Of a stretch of 16,661 nucleotides of DNA, positions 14,273-16,661 are shown piece after piece. A model generated the notes under the pieces. That model was not told the DNA's origin. It saw only the letters and a list, made by a program, of their open reading frames with translations, and searched no databases. Each line of letters begins with the position of its first letter. The stretch's first letter is position 1. Source of the DNA: CAXBCP01 sp038120765 (GTDB taxonomy: Bacteria; Pseudomonadota; Alphaproteobacteria; MPNO01; UBA830); contig JAYOMI010000079.1 of the NCBI GenBank assembly GCA_038120765.1, forward strand, positions 1 through 16,661, in the 5' to 3' direction. The translations under genes were made by a program, and so were the position numbers.

Positions 14273-15460
14273 TCAGATGGTCGCGCCGCTGGCGCGCATG
14301 TTTTCAATATCCGCATCGCTCAGCCCCGCTTCCCGCAGAATCTCGGCGCTGTGCTCGCCGAGCTTCGGCTGCAACCGGTCGATGGATGCCGGTGTGCGGC
14401 TGAACTGCACCGGGGTATCGGGCACAGTGATCGCGCCCTCGGTCGGATGGGTTTCCCGCCGGAAAAAACCCACCGCCTGCAGGTGCGGATCGTTGGGGAT
14501 GTCTTCCAGCGCGACGATTTCGCCGCACGGGATCTCCAGCCGCGGCAGAACCTCCAGCCACTCGGCGGTGGAGCGCGTGGCAATGAAGTCGGCCGCGAGA
14601 CTGTAGACGGCCTCGATATTGTCGGCGCGGCTGGCGAGACTGTCGAAACGGGGATCGTCTTTGAGGTCGGGCCGACCGACTTCCTCCCAGAACCCGACCC
14701 ACTGGATATCGGTATAGGCGAGCAGGCAGATATAGCCGTCGGTCGTTTTATACGGCCGCCGCGACGGGGTGAGGACGCGCGAATAACCCATCGGGCCTTC
14801 CGGCGGATCGAACGTGTAGCCGAAAATATGATCTGCCATGTTGAACGCGACCATGGTCTCGAACATCGGGATTTCGACAAACTGCCCTCTGCCCGACCTT
14901 TCGCGTTCCAGCAGCGCGGCAAGGACCGCATTGACGGCGACCAGCCCGCAGGTCTTGTCGGCCATGATGGTCGGCATGTAGCGCGGCTCGCCCACCAGCC
15001 GGGCCATCAGGTCGGCGCTGCCGCTCAACCCCTGGATAACATCGTCGTAGGCGGGCCTGCCGGCATAAGGCCCGTCCATGCGGAACCCGTGAATACCGGC
15101 ATAGACAATGCGCGGGTTGCGGGCGAGGACGGCTTCCCGGCCAAAGCCCAGCCGTTCCATCGCCTGCGGGCGCACGGAATGGAGAAACACGTCCGCCGTG
15201 TCGATCAGCCGCCACAGGGCATCCCGTGCCGCCTCCTGCTTCAGGTCCAGCACCAGCGACCGCTTGTTGCGGTTCAGCCCCATATACAGAGCCGACATAT
15301 CGGCGGACCGTTTCGGCCCGGTATACCTAGTGGTGTCGCCGGCCGGGCCTTCGATCTTGACGATATCGGCGCCCATGTCGCCCATCGTCTGGGTCGCCAG
15401 CGGCCCCAGCACGACAGACGTGAGATCCAGGACACGGATACCGTCCAGCGGACCCGGCAT
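14273..15460 (-). CDS. CaiB/BaiF family CoA-transferase
   Basis: This 395-residue class III CoA-transferase has the expected N-terminal nucleotide-like domain, LDGIRVLDLTSVVLGPLATQ and GADIVKIE. They are followed by LNRNKRSLVLDLK, HSVRPQAMERLG and AYDDVIQGLSG. The catalytic Asp is probably Asp168 in TIMADKTCG, aligned with formyl-CoA transferase Asp169. The C-terminal region with LPRLEIPCGEIVALEDIPNDPHL is also typical. It moves CoA between carboxylic acids without free intermediates. The acid substrate is unknown. The start ATG abuts the monooxygenase stop (TAAATG), implying strict translational coupling, and MaoC follows by 20 bp. No signal peptide is seen, so it should be cytoplasmic. Confidence 0.95.
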   Translation of the reverse strand: MPGPLDGIRVLDLTSVVLGPLATQTMGDMGADIVKIEGPAGDTTRYTGPKRSADMSALYMGLNRNKRSLVLDLKQEAARDALWRLIDTADVFLHSVRPQAMERLGFGREAVLARNPRIVYAGIHGFRMDGPYAGRPAYDDVIQGLSGSADLMARLVGEPRYMPTIMADKTCGLVAVNAVLAALLERERSGRGQFVEIPMFETMVAFNMADHIFGYTFDPPEGPMGYSRVLTPSRRPYKTTDGYICLLAYTDIQWVGFWEEVGRPDLKDDPRFDSLASRADNIEAVYSLAADFIATRSTAEWLEVLPRLEIPCGEIVALEDIPNDPHLQAVGFFRRETHPTEGAITVPDTPVQFSRTPASIDRLQPKLGEHSAEILREAGLSDADIENMRASGATI

Positions 15461-16519
15461 TTAAAGGTCTTTCACGCGGGGCAGAATTTTCTCGCCAAAG
15501 ACCTTCAGGGATTTCATGATTTCTTCCTGTGACAGCGATCCGAAATCGACCAGGAAGCTCACCTGTGTAATCCCGATATCGCGGAGGACCTTGATCCGTT
15601 CGACCACCTGGTCCGGCCCGCCCATGACAACGCGGCCCGGGAAATAGCGGTCGAAGGTAAGTTCGACCGTCCCCTTGTCGCGCTGGTCATAGCCCTTGTA
15701 GGCGTCCGGGTCCGGCGGCTTGCTGGCGGCTTCCTTGCCCGCCTTGCCGTATTCGCCCATCGGGCCGTCAACGATCGCCTTCAGCCGCGCATCGTCCTCG
15801 TCTTCCATGAAATAGGCGTGATAGACACAGCAAACCTCGTGATCCTCCACGTTTCGGCCGTATTTGGGCAGCGCATCGCGATACCAGCTGATCCGTTCTG
15901 CGGCGAGGTCGTGGTCGACGTGATAAGCGACATAGAGCAGGTTATGCCCTTCCTGCGCCGTCCATTCAAAGCTTTCCGGCGACATCAGGCACGCGTTCCA
16001 GATCGCCGGCCTTTTCTGATACGGCGTCGGCAGGATCTTCAGGCCAGACATTTTCGGGCGGAACCTACTGTCGAATTCCAGCGGCGCGCCTTCCCACGCC
16101 TTCAGCACCAGTTCGACACCTTCCTCGACCCGCTCGCGGCTTTCTCTCATCGGCACGCCGAACGCATCGAACTCGTCGCGGATAAAACCGCGCCCGACAC
16201 CGAGATCGAACCGTCCGTTGGACAGCTGGTCCAGTGTCGCCGCCTGTTCGGCGACGCGTACGGGATCGTTCAGCGCCATCACGGTGGCCCCGGTGGCAAG
16301 ACGGATATTCTCGGTCCGCCCCGCGAGATAGCAGAGGAAGGCGTAGTTGGCGGACAGAAAACCGCCGTGGCGGACGAAGTGATGTTCGACCAGCCAGACA
16401 TAGTCGATACCGATCCTGTCGGCATATTCGACCTGCTCGACGATATTGTGCATGTGCGTATGCACATCGCGTTCGCTGTCCGGCAGATGTGTCGGCAGAT
16501 AGAACAGGCCGAACTTCAT
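15461..16519 (-). CDS. LLM-class flavin-dependent oxidoreductase (luciferase-like)
   Basis: The 352-residue product is a bacterial luciferase-like flavin monooxygenase, a TIM barrel using reduced flavin supplied by a partner reductase. Typical elements are the first strand KFGLFYLPT, WLVEHHFVRHGG with Glu45-His46-His47, TGATVMALNDPVRVAEQAATLDQLS, and GRFDLGVGRGFIRDEF near 102-117. The C-terminal FPGRVVMGGPDQVVERIKVLRDIGI is also family-typical. AAAGGGAG precedes the ATG by a good distance. It heads the gene run with the CoA-transferase and MaoC. No flavin reductase gene is inside the window. The substrate cannot be told, but the co-transcribed CoA-transferase and hydratase point to oxidation of an organic acid or its CoA ester. 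Confidence 0.93.
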   Translation of the reverse strand: MKFGLFYLPTHLPDSERDVHTHMHNIVEQVEYADRIGIDYVWLVEHHFVRHGGFLSANYAFLCYLAGRTENIRLATGATVMALNDPVRVAEQAATLDQLSNGRFDLGVGRGFIRDEFDAFGVPMRESRERVEEGVELVLKAWEGAPLEFDSRFRPKMSGLKILPTPYQKRPAIWNACLMSPESFEWTAQEGHNLLYVAYHVDHDLAAERISWYRDALPKYGRNVEDHEVCCVYHAYFMEDEDDARLKAIVDGPMGEYGKAGKEAASKPPDPDAYKGYDQRDKGTVELTFDRYFPGRVVMGGPDQVVERIKVLRDIGITQVSFLVDFGSLSQEEIMKSLKVFGEKILPRVKDL

Positions 16520-16661
16520 TATGCGCTCCCTTTCAAACGTGGCGGTCTATGCCGCTTCGATCATAACTAATACAGCCGTTCGATAGCCGAGACCAGCGGC
16601 CGGCCGTCGGCCGGAATGCCCCGTTTTCCGGGCCAGGATCACGCGATAATTTCGACGAAGA
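16520..16661. promoter_or_regulatory. upstream region of the monooxygenase operon, window edge
   Basis: This 142-bp stretch should carry the operon promoter or the end of an upstream gene. A perfect inverted repeat, CCGGCC, spacer GTC, GGCCGG, lies at 16600-16614; no T-run follows, so it could be an operator or stem but not a plain terminator. On the minus strand the first bases of the window edge read FVEIIA followed by TGA at 16641-16639, which could be the tail of another gene entering from the right, too short to call. No clear -35/-10 pair was found. Confidence 0.35.

Noticed and set aside
13320..14606. 428-residue plus-strand frame
   Set aside because: It runs antisense through the dioxygenase remnant, the MaoC gene and the end of the CoA-transferase gene, and has no recognisable domain.
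14351..15532. 393-residue plus-strand frame
   Set aside because: It mirrors the CoA-transferase gene, which has strong motifs on the minus strand.

Overview
The window reads as chromosomal DNA of a free-living, GC-rich alphaproteobacterium. The reasons are GC-ending codon bias, the gene families present (TAXI substrate-binding protein, CaiB/BaiF CoA-transferase, luciferase-like monooxygenase, MaoC, dienelactone hydrolase, glutathione transferase), and a housekeeping cluster of cinA-like, sfsA and map genes. I see no rRNA, tRNA, CRISPR array, intact insertion sequence or phage gene.

Layout. (1) 1-744, plus strand: the tail of an unidentified gene and a cupin protein, closed by a strong bidirectional terminator at 766-793. 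(2) 3619-837, minus strand: an overlapping three-gene operon encoding a lipoprotein, an OmpR-type response regulator and a membrane histidine kinase. (3) 3620-5209: an upstream region of about 340 bp, an unidentified 174-residue protein, a spacer with one possible micro-ORF, and a DUF3568-like lipoprotein in locally lower-GC DNA. (4) 5321-7259, plus strand: a DUF1330 protein, a dienelactone-hydrolase family protein and a GT8-like glycosyltransferase split by an in-frame TAG. (5) 8259-7261, minus strand: a CinA-N-type protein and a two-helix membrane protein. Divergent to them lie sfsA, a GST and map. (6) 11672-10800, minus strand: an exported metallo-beta-lactamase-fold protein. Divergent to it is a membrane-anchored TAXI gene broken by three in-frame stops. 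(7) 16519-13176, minus strand: luciferase-like monooxygenase, CaiB/BaiF CoA-transferase, MaoC dehydratase, and a 5'-truncated 4,5-DOPA extradiol dioxygenase remnant.

How the genes work together. Section 2 looks like a self-contained envelope-sensing circuit in which a periplasmic lipoprotein may modulate the kinase. Section 7 looks like a catabolic module for a CoA-activated substrate, whose last gene has lost its N-terminal metal-binding half. Section 5 is housekeeping.

The most notable theme is gene decay. Three genes between 6.35 and 13.8 kb (glycosyltransferase, TAXI protein, dioxygenase) are disrupted, while their neighbours are intact. All three stop codons occur as premature stops and all three also end intact genes here, so reassignment of one codon cannot explain this. 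I did not find a convincing new defence or mobile system. The best leads are the lipoprotein/two-component operon and the decayed genes.
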